From the NCBI RefSeq assembly GCF_019448235.1, contig NZ_CP080409.1, forward strand, positions 558,001 to 622,000: a stretch of DNA of 64,000 bases, read 5' to 3'. How positions within the stretch are numbered: the stretch's first letter is position 1; each line of letters begins with the position of its first letter. The notes beneath the pieces are model-generated. The model saw nothing but the letters and a program-made list of their open reading frames with translations, ran no database searches and was not told the DNA's origin. Made by a program: the position numbers and the translations under genes. Source of the stretch: Nocardioides panacisoli (GTDB taxonomy: Bacteria; Actinomycetota; Actinomycetes; Propionibacteriales; Nocardioidaceae). Shown in pieces: positions 1 through 8,732 of the stretch.

Positions 1-785
1 AGAAGGTCTACGTCGTCGACGACGCCGACATCAAGGGCTACCTCGTGGCCCCCAAGGCCGAGGTGCTGCAGCAGCTGGCCGAGAAGGCCTCGCCTGCCGC
101 GATCCTCGTGCCGTCCTCGGCCGAGGGCAAGGAGATCGCGGGCCGGCTCGCGATCAAGATCGAGTCGGGCCTGATCACCGACGCGGTGGACATCGACGGC
201 GAGGGCGCGACCACGCAGTCGGTCTTCGCCGGCAGCTACACCACCAAGTCCAAGGTCACGCAGGGCACGCCGATCATCACCGTCAAGCCCAACTCGGCCT
301 CCCCGGAGGAGGGCGCGGGTGCCGGCACGGTCGAGCAGTTCTCCGCGACGATCTCCGACGCCGCCAAGGCGGCGCAGATCGTGGCCTCGCAGCCGCGCCA
401 GTCCACCGGCCGTCCCGAGCTCACCGAGGCCGCCATCGTGGTCTCCGGTGGTCGTGGCACCGGCGGCGACTTCGACGCGGTCGAGGGCCTCGCCGACGCG
501 CTCGGTGCGGCTGTCGGTGCCTCGCGTGCCGCCGTCGACTCGGGCTGGAAGCCGCACAGCTTCCAGGTCGGCCAGACCGGCAAGACGGTCTCGCCGCAGC
601 TCTACGTCGCCAACGGCATCTCCGGTGCGATCCAGCACCGTGCGGGCATGCAGACCTCGAAGACCATCGTGGCCGTCAACAAGGACGACGAGGCCCCGAT
701 CTTCGAGCTGGTCGACTTCGGCGTCGTGGGCGACCTCCACGCCGTCCTCCCGGCCGCGACCGAGGAGATCGAGAAGCGCAAGTGA
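1..785 (+). CDS. etfA: Electron transfer flavoprotein subunit alpha, 5' end cut by window
   Basis: This is the C-terminal 260 codons of EtfA; the first whole codon is at position 3 and the start lies outside the window. EtfA pairs with EtfB and passes electrons from acyl-CoA and other flavin dehydrogenases to the respiratory chain. The fragment holds the end of the N-terminal domain and the whole FAD-binding domain: a glycine-rich [10 protein letters not shown] motif near fragment residue 147, then [14 protein letters not shown] and [11 protein letters not shown], which bind FAD in this family. It ends in EEIEKRK, as usual. etfB is probably upstream, outside the window. A strong hairpin terminator follows 62 bases after the stop. 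The family call is secure. Confidence 0.96.
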   Translation, partial: KVYVVDDADIKGYLVAPKAEVLQQLAEKASPAAILVPSSAEGKEIAGRLAIKIESGLITDAVDIDGEGATTQSVFAGSYTTKSKVTQGTPIITVKPNSASPEEGAGAGTVEQFSATISDAAKAAQIVASQPRQSTGRPELTEAAIVVSGGRGTGGDFDAVEGLADALGAAVGASRAAVDSGWKPHSFQVGQTGKTVSPQLYVANGISGAIQHRAGMQTSKTIVAVNKDDEAPIFELVDFGVVGDLHAVLPAATEEIEKRK

Positions 786-788
786 AGG

Positions 789-832
789 GTTGAGTCGGCA
801 CTTCTTTCCGGTCGAGTCGTGACTTCTTGACC
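789..832 (+). repeat. Two copies of a 22-base periodic motif (GAGTCGGCACTTCTT type) after etfA
   Basis: GAGTCGGCACTTCTT at 792-806 is followed 22 bases later by GAGTCGTGACTTCTT at 814-828, each followed by CCGG-like bases. The pair starts within 10 bases of the etfA stop. The same motif recurs at 32631-32688, and a degenerate inverted pair lies at 934-964. Its function is unknown. Confidence 0.7.
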
Positions 833-847
833 GGAGGTTCCGACCAC

Positions 848-890
848 ACGTCGGCGGCAGCGAGCGATCGCTGCCGCCGACGTCGTTTTT
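848..890 (+). terminator. Rho-independent terminator after etfA
   Basis: A perfect 16-bp inverted repeat (848-863 and 868-883) with a 4-base loop GCGA is followed by five T residues at 886-890. This is the clearest intrinsic terminator in the window. Confidence 0.93.
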
Positions 891-933
891 CCCGGCCGCG
901 CCACCCGCGGGCGCGGGCCGCGGCGAGAACTTC

Positions 934-964
934 TCACGACTCAACCGGCAACAAGTGAGCACTC
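934..964 (-). repeat. Inverted, degenerate copy of the GAGTCGGCACTTCTT-type motif before proA
   Basis: Read on the minus strand, GAGTGCTCACTTGTT (964-950) is followed 22 bases later by GAGTCGTGA (942-934). Spacing and sequence match the direct pair at 792-828, so the etfA terminator hairpin is flanked by an inverted pair of this element. The copy ends 12 bases before the proA -10 box. Confidence 0.5.
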
Positions 965-987
965 GACCCGCGGCCTAGGATCGGGCC

Positions 988-2238
988 ATGAGCACCGCGG
1001 AGCAGGTCAGGGAGCTGGCGATCCGGGCGCGCGAGGCGTCCTACGACCTCGCGGTGGCCACCCGCGCCCAGAAGGACGCCGCGCTGCACGCGATGGCCGA
1101 GGGGCTCGGGGCAGCACAGGAGCCGATCCTCGCCGCCAACGCCCAGGACGTGGCAGCCGCCGAGGCAGCCGGTACGCCGGCCGGTGTGGTCGACCGTCTC
1201 CGGCTCGACCCCGACCGGCTCGCCGGCATGGCGCAGGGCCTGCGCGAGGTCGCCGGACTCGCCGACCCCGTGGGCGAGGTCGTGCGGGGCGGCGTACTCG
1301 CCAACGGTCTCGAGCTGCGCCAGGTGCGGGTGCCGTTCGGTGTCGTCGGCATGATCTACGAGGCCCGGCCCAACGTGACCGCCGACGCCGCCGGCATCTG
1401 CCTGAAGTCGGGCAACGCCGTCCTCCTGCGCGGCTCCTCCAGCGCGGCCCGCAGCAACGCGGCCGTCGTCGAGGCACTGCGCGGTGCCGTCGAGCAGTCC
1501 GGTCTGCCCGCCGACGCCGTGCAGCTCGTGCCCGCCGAGAGCCACGACTCGGTGAAGGCACTGATGCAGGCACGCGGGCTGGTCGACGTACTCATCCCGC
1601 GCGGGGGCGCCGGCCTGATCAACGCCGTCGTCACCGAGTCGGTCGTCCCCGTCATCGAGACCGGCGTCGGCAACTGCCACGTCTACGTTGACGCCGCGGC
1701 CGACCAGGACAAGGCCCTCGCGCTCGTCCTGAACTCCAAGACCCACCGCACCAGCGTGTGCAACTCCGCGGAGTCCCTGCTGGTCCACGCCGCGATCGCC
1801 GACGAGTTCGTGCCGCGGGTCGTCGCCGCGCTGCAGGACGCCGGGGTCACGCTGCACGGGGACCCGGCCTTCGCCGCCCACGACGGTGTCGAGCCCGCCA
1901 CCGAGGAGGACCACGACACCGAGTACCTCGCGCTGGAGATGTCGGCCGCCGTGGTGCCGGACCTCACCGCGGCCGTCGCCCACGTGCGCCGCCACTCCAG
2001 CGGCCACACCGACGCCATCGTGACCGAGGACCAGGCCGCCGCGCGGCGGTTCGTCGCCGAGGTGGACTCGGCCGCGGTGCTGGTCAATGCCTCGACCCGC
2101 TTCACCGACGGCGGTGAGTTCGGGTTCGGCGCCGAGATCGGCATCAGCACCCAGAAGCTGCACGCGCGCGGACCGATGGGCCTGCCCGAGATGACGTCGA
2201 CCAAGTACGTCGTCATCGGCGACGGTCACACCCGCTGA
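988..2238 (+). CDS. proA: Glutamate-5-semialdehyde dehydrogenase (gamma-glutamyl phosphate reductase)
   Basis: ProA reduces gamma-glutamyl phosphate to glutamate-5-semialdehyde with NADPH, the second step of proline synthesis, in the cytosol. The 416-residue length is typical. The sequence shows the ProA signature around [13 protein letters not shown] (NADP-binding region) and the catalytic cysteine at residue 258 in TSVCNSAES. The ATG is preceded by TAGGAT at 976-981 with a 6-base spacer, so the message is probably leaderless and the start is well fixed. proB, often adjacent, is not in this window. The last 13 bases overlap the 3' end of the convergent DMT transporter gene. Confidence 0.97.
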   Translation: MSTAEQVRELAIRAREASYDLAVATRAQKDAALHAMAEGLGAAQEPILAANAQDVAAAEAAGTPAGVVDRLRLDPDRLAGMAQGLREVAGLADPVGEVVRGGVLANGLELRQVRVPFGVVGMIYEARPNVTADAAGICLKSGNAVLLRGSSSAARSNAAVVEALRGAVEQSGLPADAVQLVPAESHDSVKALMQARGLVDVLIPRGGAGLINAVVTESVVPVIETGVGNCHVYVDAAADQDKALALVLNSKTHRTSVCNSAESLLVHAAIADEFVPRVVAALQDAGVTLHGDPAFAAHDGVEPATEEDHDTEYLALEMSAAVVPDLTAAVAHVRRHSSGHTDAIVTEDQAAARRFVAEVDSAAVLVNASTRFTDGGEFGFGAEIGISTQKLHARGPMGLPEMTSTKYVVIGDGHTR

Positions 2239-3098
2239 AGGTCGCGCCGCTGCGTCGCGGCCACGTCCCAGCGGCTGAGCTGCCACAGGCCCCACGCCAT
2301 TGCGGGCAGGGCCACGGCCGCTCCGGCCACCGCGAGCGCCGGATGCCCCGGCGTCTCGTGCAGCACCAGGTAGCCGAACCCGAGGGCGAGCAGGCAGTTG
2401 ACCACGTTGAGGGCCGGCATCGACGCCGACAAGCGCGCGGTCCGGTAGGCGACCTGATTGATCGTGACGCCACTCAGCCCGCACGCCACCAGCGCCCAGG
2501 GGAGCCAGGTGGGGGCGAGTGACACGACGCCGTGGGCGGCCACGTGCTCGGCGCTGGCCGCCATCAACACGGCCATCAGCCCGAAGAGGATGCCGGCTGC
2601 ACTGCCGAGCAGGAAGGCCCGGCCGGTGGGACGGCGTACGCCGCCCGATGCGGCGAGCAGCACCACGGCACCGGCCGCGCACCCCACCACCGCGACCAGC
2701 AGCACCCGCCCGTCGACGGGGCGGTGCCCGACGTCGGGCCGTGAGGCGAGGAGCAGCACCGCGATGGCCGCGGCGGTGACGGTGACCGCGCGCATCTCGG
2801 CCGCGTGCGGCCACCGGCGTGCCCAGGCGGCCCGGATCGGCACCGCGAGCACGATGCCGGTGATCGCCAACGGCTGCACCAGGGCGATCGGCCCGAAGTG
2901 CAGCGCCAGGGCGTGCAGGGTGAAGCCGACGGGCCCGAGCAACAGGGCGAGCACCCAGTCGGGCCGTTGTGCGAGGTGGCGCATCAGGGCGGCGACGCCG
3001 GTCTCCCGGGGCGCCGCGTCGGCGGCGCGGTGCTGGGTCGCGGTCGACAGTGCCGTCGTCGTGGCGCTCGCCAGCGCGAAGATCACCGCCCAGGTCAC
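2226..3098 (-). CDS. DMT (EamA/NIPA-like) family transporter
   Basis: An integral membrane protein of 290 residues with about nine or ten hydrophobic segments and the two-fold repeat layout of drug/metabolite transporters. The N-terminal part ([11 protein letters not shown], then [23 protein letters not shown]) resembles the actinobacterial DMT group related to NIPA magnesium transporters. The substrate cannot be told. The reading frame stays open to 3200, but a GTG at 3096-3098 sits 7 bases after TAGCGT (complement of 3106-3111), which favours this shorter, leaderless start; the longer frame would run into the divergent gene's start. It overlaps proA by 13 bases tail to tail. Confidence 0.75.
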   Translation of the reverse strand: MTWAVIFALASATTTALSTATQHRAADAAPRETGVAALMRHLAQRPDWVLALLLGPVGFTLHALALHFGPIALVQPLAITGIVLAVPIRAAWARRWPHAAEMRAVTVTAAAIAVLLLASRPDVGHRPVDGRVLLVAVVGCAAGAVVLLAASGGVRRPTGRAFLLGSAAGILFGLMAVLMAASAEHVAAHGVVSLAPTWLPWALVACGLSGVTINQVAYRTARLSASMPALNVVNCLLALGFGYLVLHETPGHPALAVAGAAVALPAMAWGLWQLSRWDVAATQRRDLQRV

Positions 3099-3198
3099 GC
3101 CGCGGACGCTAGGCGGCACGCGTGGCCGGCAGGTGAACTGTGCGGACACGGCCGGGGTGTGTCGCGCCGGCCGTGCCGGTGGCGGATAGGTTCCCCCC

Positions 3199-3849
3199 AT
3201 GACAGGGCGCCCGGACCGGATCTACGCCGACGCCGCCGCGGAGCGGTTGGCGACGGGCGCGACCGTCATCACCTTCGTGCGCACCCTGGCGACACTCGCG
3301 CTCACCGCGTGGGCGGCGTACGACGCCAGCCTGGCGTTCCTCGTCGCGGGCCTGGTCGTCTACTGGGTGGGGGACACCCTGGACGGTGCGTGGGCTCGAC
3401 GGTTCGACTGCGAGACCCGCATGGGTGGGACGATCGACATGATCTGCGACCGCCTCAGCTGCGGCGCCTTCTACGTGGGTCTGGCCTGGCTGCAGCCGGC
3501 GCCGTTCCTGGGCGAGGAGCCGATGACGCTGGTCTGGATTCCGGTCGCGGTCTACCTGTTCGAGTTCATGGTCGTCGACATGTATCTCTCGCTCGCGTTC
3601 CTCGCGTGGCCGATCCGCAGCCCCAACTACTTCTACGTCGTCGACCGGCGCATCTACGCCTGGAACTGGTCCCGGCTCGGCAAGGCGGCGAACTCGGGAT
3701 TGTTCGCGGTGCTGCTGCTGGTGACCGGGTGGGTGTGGGTCGCCCTGGCGATCGCGATCGCGCTGCTGGTGCTCAAGTGCGTCTCGCTGAAGTGGCTGCT
3801 CGACCTCGGCCTGCCGGTGCCGGAGCGCGCGGAGTCGGCGGCGGGATGA
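3199..3849 (+). CDS. CDP-alcohol phosphatidyltransferase family membrane protein
   Basis: Members transfer a phosphatidyl or related group from a CDP-alcohol to a second alcohol and make phospholipids in the membrane. The full catalytic motif is present: D59, D62-G63, A66-R67, G76, D80 and D84, matching D-x2-D-G-x2-A-R-x8-G-x3-D-x3-D. The 216-residue protein has several hydrophobic segments after this motif. Substrates cannot be assigned from sequence alone. TAGGTT at 3187-3192 lies 6 bases before the ATG, so transcription is probably leaderless. The stop overlaps the start of the next membrane protein gene (ATGA at 3846-3849), implying translational coupling. Confidence 0.88.
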   Translation: MTGRPDRIYADAAAERLATGATVITFVRTLATLALTAWAAYDASLAFLVAGLVVYWVGDTLDGAWARRFDCETRMGGTIDMICDRLSCGAFYVGLAWLQPAPFLGEEPMTLVWIPVAVYLFEFMVVDMYLSLAFLAWPIRSPNYFYVVDRRIYAWNWSRLGKAANSGLFAVLLLVTGWVWVALAIAIALLVLKCVSLKWLLDLGLPVPERAESAAG

Positions 3850-4307
3850 TCCTGTGGCTGACGACCTTCGCGCTGAGCCTGGTCTCGGCGCTGGTGCCGT
3901 TCCTGCCCATCGAGGCCTACATCCTCGGGGCCGGCGCGATCTCGGCGGGCACGAGCACCGCGGTCGCCCTCGGTGTCGCCGCGGGCGCGGGCGCCACCGT
4001 CGGCAAGATCATCTGGTACGAGGCCGCCCGTCGTGGCGTCGAGTCCTCCTGGGCGCAGAAGAAGCTCTCCCGCCCCAAGGTCCGCGCCGGCTACGAGCGG
4101 TGGGTGGAGCGCACCCACGGCCGCCCCTGGTACGCCGCGGGCGTGATGTTCGTCGCCGCCTCGGTCGGCGTACCACCGCTGTTGGTGATGGCGGCGGTCG
4201 GTGGACTGCTCAAGATGCCGATGTGGGTCTTCGTGCCGACGGTGTTCGTGGGCCGCACGGTGCGCTTCACCGCCCTCTTCCTGGGCGTGGACTTCGCACT
4301 GCACTGA
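3846..4307 (+). CDS. Small VTT/DedA-like membrane protein
   Basis: A 153-residue integral membrane protein. A hydrophobic N-terminus is followed by a VPFLPIEAYILGAG segment that recalls the conserved start of VTT (DedA/SNARE-associated) domains. A basic loop follows (EAARRGVESSWAQKK), then two more hydrophobic stretches and a final RFTALFLGVDF. It is shorter than typical DedA proteins, closer to YqaA-type. The ATG overlaps the stop of the phosphatidyltransferase gene by four bases, so the two are probably co-translated and may act together in the membrane lipid system. The exact role is unknown; the VTT assignment is from pattern only. Confidence 0.6.
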   Translation: MILWLTTFALSLVSALVPFLPIEAYILGAGAISAGTSTAVALGVAAGAGATVGKIIWYEAARRGVESSWAQKKLSRPKVRAGYERWVERTHGRPWYAAGVMFVAASVGVPPLLVMAAVGGLLKMPMWVFVPTVFVGRTVRFTALFLGVDFALH

Positions 4308-4351
4308 CCGGTGGCTTCGGCGCCCCGGCCGGCGTTGGATAGGATCGCGCC

Positions 4352-4522
4352 ATGTCGTTCAGTGAGTCCCTCGTCGTGCCGATGACGGCCCTGGTCCGGG
4401 CCGCCGAGGAGGGCGGCGAGCACGCCCTGAACCCGTGGTTGGTCGGGGGTGGCACCCTCGCGCTCCTGCTGCTGCTCCTGGTGGGTCTGGTCGCGTTCGG
4501 TGGCGGCCGCGACCACAGCTGA
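4352..4522 (+). CDS. Small single-pass membrane protein upstream of nadD
   Basis: A 56-residue protein: [20 protein letters not shown], then a polar stretch, a leucine-rich membrane segment at about residues 33-50 and a GGGRDHS tail. It is in no ORF listing by length, but TAGGAT at 4340-4345 sits exactly 6 bases before the ATG, as for neighbouring genes. Its stop lies 7 bases before the nadD GTG, suggesting co-transcription. Similar small proteins precede nadD in related actinobacteria as far as I recall. No function can be given. Confidence 0.72.
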   Translation: MSFSESLVVPMTALVRAAEEGGEHALNPWLVGGGTLALLLLLLVGLVAFGGGRDHS

Positions 4523-4529
4523 GGCGCCT

Positions 4530-5156
4530 GTGACTGACGCCCCTCGCCGTCGTGTCGGGGTGATGGGCGGCACGTTCGACCCGATCCACCACGGCCACCT
4601 CGTGGCGGCGTCGGAGGCCCAGGGCTGGTTCGGCCTCGACGAGGTCGTCTTCGTGCCGACGGGCAACCCGTGGCAGAAGTCCGGTCGCGCGGTGTCTGCC
4701 GCCGAGCACCGCTACCTGATGACGGTCATCGCAACCGCGGCCAACCCGCGGTTCCGGGTCTCCCGCGTCGACATCGACCGGGACGGCCCCACCTACACCG
4801 TCGACACGTTGCGCGACCTCAACGACGAGATGCCCGATGCCGACCTGTACTTCATCACCGGCGCCGACGCGCTGACCAACATCTTCAGTTGGCGTGACGC
4901 GCACCAGATGTTCGACCATGCCCACTTCGTGGGCTGCACTCGGCCGGGCGCGGAGATCGACCCGGAGACGGTGGCGGAGATCCCGTCGGACCGCGTGACG
5001 TTGGTGGAGGTGCCGGCGCTGGCGATCTCCTCCACCGACTGCCGCGAGCGGCAGCGGGCCGGCCAGCCGATCTGGTACCTCGTGCCCGACGGCGTGGTGC
5101 AGTACATCACCAAGCACGACCTCTATCCCAGTGACGGAGACCATGACAGCCACTGA
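4530..5156 (+). CDS. nadD: Nicotinate-nucleotide adenylyltransferase
   Basis: NadD adenylates nicotinate mononucleotide to deamido-NAD in NAD synthesis. The 208-residue protein has the nucleotidyltransferase motif [12 protein letters not shown] at residues 13-24 and the ISSTDCRER motif near residue 165, both diagnostic. The GTG at 4530 is chosen because it begins [14 protein letters not shown], the normal NadD N-terminus; the frame extends upstream only through the small membrane protein gene. It overlaps the start of rsfS, and nadD-rsfS-phosphatase is a conserved actinobacterial trio (M. tuberculosis Rv2421c-Rv2420c-Rv2419c). Confidence 0.96.
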   Translation: MTDAPRRRVGVMGGTFDPIHHGHLVAASEAQGWFGLDEVVFVPTGNPWQKSGRAVSAAEHRYLMTVIATAANPRFRVSRVDIDRDGPTYTVDTLRDLNDEMPDADLYFITGADALTNIFSWRDAHQMFDHAHFVGCTRPGAEIDPETVAEIPSDRVTLVEVPALAISSTDCRERQRAGQPIWYLVPDGVVQYITKHDLYPSDGDHDSH

Positions 5157-5526
5157 CCACGCACTCGAGATCGTCCACGCGGCGGCCCTGGCCGCCTCGG
5201 ACAAGCTCGCCAGCGACATCATCGCCTTCGACGTCAGCGAGCAGCTCGCGATCACCGACGTCTTCCTCCTCGCCTCCGGCGGCTCGGACCGCCAGGTCAA
5301 GGCGATCGTCGACGCGGTGGAGGAGCGCCTCCGCGACCTCGGTGAGAAGCCGCTGCGACGCGAGGGCGAGCGCGACGCCCGCTGGGTACTCATCGACTAC
5401 GGCGACGTCGTCGTCCACATCCAGCACGCCGAGGACCGCCAGTTCTACGCCCTGGAGCGGTTGTGGCGCGACTGCCCGACCGTCGAGCTCCCCGCCGAGG
5501 TCCACGGCCCGGCCACCGAGGCCTGA
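5143..5526 (+). CDS. rsfS: Ribosomal silencing factor RsfS
   Basis: RsfS binds ribosomal protein uL14 and blocks joining of the subunits when nutrients are short. The 127-residue protein matches the family throughout: [23 protein letters not shown], then [21 protein letters not shown] and the [13 protein letters not shown] end. The ATG at 5143 follows GGAGA at 5136-5140; a GTG at 5131 in the same frame is a less likely start. The gene starts inside the end of nadD, so translation is probably coupled. The phosphatase gene begins 3 bases after its stop. Confidence 0.95.
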   Translation: MTATDHALEIVHAAALAASDKLASDIIAFDVSEQLAITDVFLLASGGSDRQVKAIVDAVEERLRDLGEKPLRREGERDARWVLIDYGDVVVHIQHAEDRQFYALERLWRDCPTVELPAEVHGPATEA

Positions 5527-5528
5527 GC

Positions 5529-6140
5529 ATGCCGCAGCCGCGCACCCTGGTCCTGCTGCGCCACGGTCGCACCACCTGGAACGCCGCCAAGCGGATCCAG
5601 GGCCAGCTCGACCCCGAGCTGGACGAGGCGGGGCTGGCGCAGGCAGCCGAGGTGGCGCCGGAGATCGCCAAGCTCGAGCCGACCGTGCTGTGGGCCAGCG
5701 ACCTCGCCCGCGCCCGTCGGACCGCCGCCGAGGTCGCGGCGGCCACCGGCCTGGCCGTCCGACACGACGCCCGCCTGCGGGAGACGATGCTGGGGGAGCG
5801 GCAGGGCCTGACCCACGAGGAGTACGCCGCCCACGCACCCGAGGAGTTCCAGCGCTTCCTGCGCGGCGAATGGGACGAGATCCCGGGCGCGGAGACATCG
5901 ACGGAGGTCGCCGACCGGATCGGTGCCGCGCTCGGAGAGCTGGCCGGCGAGCTGGGGCCGGGGGAGACCGGCGTGGCGGTCGCCCACGGTGCAGCGATCC
6001 GCATCGCGATCGCACGCCTCGTCGGCTGGGACGCGAGTCGCATCGGGGCGTTGCGCGGGATGGACAACTGTGGCTGGGCGGTGCTCTCCGAGCACCCCGA
6101 GCGCGGCTGGACGCTCGCGGCGTACAACCGCACGGCGTGA
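5529..6140 (+). CDS. Histidine phosphatase family protein, GpgP-like by context
   Basis: A 203-residue member of the phosphoglycerate-mutase-like histidine phosphatases. The catalytic motif LLRHGRTTWN is near the N-terminus (His at residue 11), and a second active-site His lies in VAVAHGAAIR near residue 153. The LRETMLGERQGLTHEEY segment is typical of the branch with glucosyl-3-phosphoglycerate phosphatase. Its place after nadD-rsfS equals that of M. tuberculosis Rv2419c (GpgP), so a role in methylglucose lipopolysaccharide or another sugar-phosphate pathway is possible, but this is inferred from position. The gene ends the operon before tRNA-Ala. Confidence 0.85.
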   Translation: MPQPRTLVLLRHGRTTWNAAKRIQGQLDPELDEAGLAQAAEVAPEIAKLEPTVLWASDLARARRTAAEVAAATGLAVRHDARLRETMLGERQGLTHEEYAAHAPEEFQRFLRGEWDEIPGAETSTEVADRIGAALGELAGELGPGETGVAVAHGAAIRIAIARLVGWDASRIGALRGMDNCGWAVLSEHPERGWTLAAYNRTA

Positions 6141-6151
6141 GCCACCCCGAT

Positions 6152-6181
6152 TTCACCCGAGATCGAGGCGGCCGCTAGTAT
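6152..6181 (+). promoter_or_regulatory. Candidate promoter of tRNA-Ala
   Basis: A -10 box TAGTAT at 6176-6181 is preceded by a weak -35 TTCACC at 6152-6157 with an 18-base spacer. It lies about 34 bases before the tRNA. A 7-bp hairpin (GTTGCCC at 6189-6195 with GGGCAAC at 6199-6205) lies in the leader. Confidence 0.5.
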
Positions 6182-6214
6182 TTCCGGCGTTGCCCACGGG
6201 GCAACGTCCCACTC

Positions 6215-6287
6215 GGGGCTGTGGCGCAATTGGTAGCGCACCTGCATGGCATGCAGGGGGTTAGGGGTTCGAGTCCCCTCAGCTCCA
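6215..6287 (+). tRNA. tRNA-Ala (anticodon GGC)
   Basis: A 73-base cloverleaf folds completely: acceptor GGGGCTG with CAGCTCC, D-stem GCGC/GCGC, anticodon stem CCTGC/GCAGG with loop ATGGCAT (anticodon GGC, reads GCC), T-stem AGGGG/CCCCT with loop TTCGAGT. The discriminator is A at 6287. The next bases are CCG, so the terminal CCA is not fully encoded. Confidence 0.97.
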
Positions 6288-6327
6288 CCGACCACGTGGC
6301 CATCGATCTGGGGGGAAGGCCGCCACA

Positions 6328-7989
6328 GTGTTGTCTCGGATGCCGGTTCTCGGCGCTCTCGTCCTGCTGCTCCTCACCTCGACGCTGGGTTCGCCCGCAG
6401 TTCCTGCGATCGCGTCATCGGCCCCGTCGCCCGGCATGCGTGATGGAGTGGTCGCGTGGGCGAGTGAGGACGCGATCTACCTCGGCGAGCCGAAGGGCCG
6501 CGGCTGGAGCAAGTTCCGCGACGCCGAGGTGCTCCACGGGTCGTTGTCCTGGAGTCCCGACGGGCGGCATCTGCTCTGGGTCGACGGTGGCGAGGCGCGG
6601 TCGAGGATCATCATCGCCGCGATTGACGGCTCCACCGTCGTGGAGCTCGGCGACCGGTCACGCACCGACAGCGATCCCGCGTGGTCCCCGAGTGGCGACC
6701 GAGTCGTGTGGCAGAGCGAAGGCGACCTCTGGGTCGCCGACGTCGACGGTGGCGACGCCCGTGCGGTGATCCAGGGCGACGCAAACGATCTGGGACCGAC
6801 GTGGTCGCCTGACGGCTCCCGCATCGCTTGGAACCGATCCTGCTATCGGAACTGCGACGTGATCGAGACCGGTCTCTACGCCGCGCGGGTCGACGGCACC
6901 GAGGTGCGACGGGTCGAGGGCACCAGCGACCGCGCATCGTCGCCCACCTGGTCGCCCGCATCGGACCGGATCGCCCGCGTCGGTGCCGAGGGTGTGGTGG
7001 TCACCGACCCGCAGGGAGCAGTCGTGGAGGAGTTCGCCGGCTACGTGACGTCAGGTCCGTTCTGGTCCCCGGACGGAACTGAACTGGCTTGGGTGACGAA
7101 CGAACGCGGGGTCCGCATCGCCGACCTCGCCTCCGGGCATGTGAAGGAGGTGGCCGGCCCCGGCGCGGTCACGGACCTTGCGTGGGCCCCCGCGGGCGCA
7201 GATGTCGTCGTGAGCCAGACGTGGGACCACCGGGGTCCCACCGTCAAGGCGATCGGCACCAACGATGGCGCGCGCTGGCGGCACCTCGCCGGATCACGCG
7301 CCGCAACGATGTCTGTCTCCTGGCGTCCCGTGGCACGGATCCGCCGTTGCCAAGGCCTGCAGCCGACCCTGATCGGCACGTCGGGTCCTGACGTGCTCAC
7401 GGGCACCGGCGCCGACGACGTCGTCGTCGGTCTCGGCGGTGCCGACCGGGTCAGCTCCCGCGGCGGTCAGGACCGCGTCTGTGGCGACGCAGGGGATGAT
7501 CACCTGCGGCTGGGTTCAGCTCCGGCGGGCACCTTCGACGGTGATCGCGGTGAGGGTGGCACGGGCGACGACACGATCATCGGTGGTCGCGACGAGGACC
7601 GCATGCGTGGCGGCCCCGGCAACGACGTGCTGCGCGGGTACGCCGGGAACGACCGGCTGCGGGGCGGTGCCGGCCGTGACCGCATCACTGGTCACGGCGG
7701 CCACGACACCCTGCGCGGCGACGACGGGCACGATGTCCTGAAGGGCCATCGCGGCCGTGACGACCTCATCGGCGGCCGGGGGCGCGATGTGCTCAAGGGC
7801 CACGAGGACAAGGACGACCTCCGGGGTGGCAAGGGCCATGACACGCTCCGTGGTGGCGCCGACAAGGATTGGCTGCGGGGACACGCGGGCCGCGACCGAC
7901 TCTACGGCGGGCGCCACTGGGACAGCTGTCACGGCAACCGAGGGCGCGACCGCGCCTGGTCCTGCGAGATGCGCTACACCATCCCGTAG
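6328..7989 (+). CDS. Secreted protein: TolB-like beta-propeller fused to RTX calcium-binding repeats
   Basis: A 553-residue exported protein. Residues 1-30 form a signal peptide (hydrophobic VLGALVLLLLTS). About residues 30-340 contain six PD40/TolB-type blades with the repeating core WSPDG or a close variant (SWSPDGR, AWSPSGD, TWSPDGS, TWSPASD, FWSPDGT, AWAPAGA). Residues about 350-545 are haemolysin-type nonapeptide repeats of the form GGxGxDxLxG, here often with basic or His substitutions (GHRGRD, GHEDKD, GGKGHD), which bind calcium outside the cell. The function is unknown; propeller plus RTX suggests a calcium-stabilised extracellular binding protein. GTG at 6328 follows a GGGGGAAGG ribosome site; ATG at 6340 is an alternative. 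Confidence 0.85.
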   Translation: MLSRMPVLGALVLLLLTSTLGSPAVPAIASSAPSPGMRDGVVAWASEDAIYLGEPKGRGWSKFRDAEVLHGSLSWSPDGRHLLWVDGGEARSRIIIAAIDGSTVVELGDRSRTDSDPAWSPSGDRVVWQSEGDLWVADVDGGDARAVIQGDANDLGPTWSPDGSRIAWNRSCYRNCDVIETGLYAARVDGTEVRRVEGTSDRASSPTWSPASDRIARVGAEGVVVTDPQGAVVEEFAGYVTSGPFWSPDGTELAWVTNERGVRIADLASGHVKEVAGPGAVTDLAWAPAGADVVVSQTWDHRGPTVKAIGTNDGARWRHLAGSRAATMSVSWRPVARIRRCQGLQPTLIGTSGPDVLTGTGADDVVVGLGGADRVSSRGGQDRVCGDAGDDHLRLGSAPAGTFDGDRGEGGTGDDTIIGGRDEDRMRGGPGNDVLRGYAGNDRLRGGAGRDRITGHGGHDTLRGDDGHDVLKGHRGRDDLIGGRGRDVLKGHEDKDDLRGGKGHDTLRGGADKDWLRGHAGRDRLYGGRHWDSCHGNRGRDRAWSCEMRYTIP

Positions 7990-8010
7990 CCGCACCGGGC
8001 GGCAGCGGAC

Positions 8011-8670
8011 TCAGCGGGCCTCGGCGCCCCGGGGCGGCGGGACCCACACCGGGCCGCTGCCCGGACGTGCCAGCACCGCGGTCGAGGGCACCTCGCGGGC
8101 GAGCAGCCACGCCAGGAGCCAAGCGAGGACGAGGTTGAGGTGGACCACCTCCTCGGTCCAGGTCACCCGCCCACCGATGATGTCCACGGCGGCGGCCAGC
8201 ATCAGGCCGCCGACGGCCAGGGCGGTGAGCGGCAGGTAGGGGCGTGCGAGGCCCGGACGCGCGGCCACGAGACCGAACCCGGCCCAGAGCGCGATGGTGA
8301 GCGCCGCCGACTCGTGCCCGGCATGGTCGGGACCGGCGTGCAGCAGTTCGAGGGCCAGCACCCACAGGGTCGAGGCGAGACCACCCCCGGCGATGGCGAC
8401 CAGGCCCCATCGCAGCACCCGGGCCCGCGCCGTCTCCGGTGGCCAGCCGCCGGCGAGGATCCGGGCGGTGAGATCAGGGGCGTCGGTGGCCGGGATGGCA
8501 GGAACCTGCGCGGCGAGCGTCGTCAGGCGAGTGCGGTACGCCGCGCAGGCGGCACACGTCGCGAGGTGGCGGTCGACCACGTCGGACGACAGGGGAGCGG
8601 CCTCGTCGTCGGCGATCGCGGAGATCGCCTCACGGACGCTGCTGCACGGGATCTGGTTCTCCTCGGCCAT
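8011..8670 (-). CDS. Zinc-finger anti-sigma factor, membrane bound
   Basis: A 219-residue protein. The N-terminal HxxxCxxC zinc-finger motif, HLATCAACAAYR at about residues 30-41, is the ZAS/zf-HC2 signature of anti-sigma factors that hold ECF sigma factors. Several hydrophobic segments follow, from about residue 85 to 195, making it a polytopic membrane protein. It lies 62 bases downstream of an ECF sigma gene on the same strand, the normal partner arrangement. I infer that it sequesters that sigma factor and releases it on an envelope or metal signal; the signal is not visible. Confidence 0.85.
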   Translation of the reverse strand: MAEENQIPCSSVREAISAIADDEAAPLSSDVVDRHLATCAACAAYRTRLTTLAAQVPAIPATDAPDLTARILAGGWPPETARARVLRWGLVAIAGGGLASTLWVLALELLHAGPDHAGHESAALTIALWAGFGLVAARPGLARPYLPLTALAVGGLMLAAAVDIIGGRVTWTEEVVHLNLVLAWLLAWLLAREVPSTAVLARPGSGPVWVPPPRGAEAR

Positions 8671-8732
8671 GCCCGAACAGTCCCACGGAAGGGCGAATCG
8701 GTTCCCGGCCGGGAGGAGATTTCCGCGGGTGC

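Noticed and set aside
2805..3100. Plus-strand start of a 500-codon frame leading into the VTT-like gene
   Set aside because: The first 340 codons are antisense or out of frame with the DMT transporter and phosphatidyltransferase genes; only the last 153 codons, from ATG 3846, are a real gene.
6221..6769. Open frame starting inside tRNA-Ala
   Set aside because: Overlaps the tRNA and the signal-peptide region of the propeller/RTX gene in another frame; no domain.
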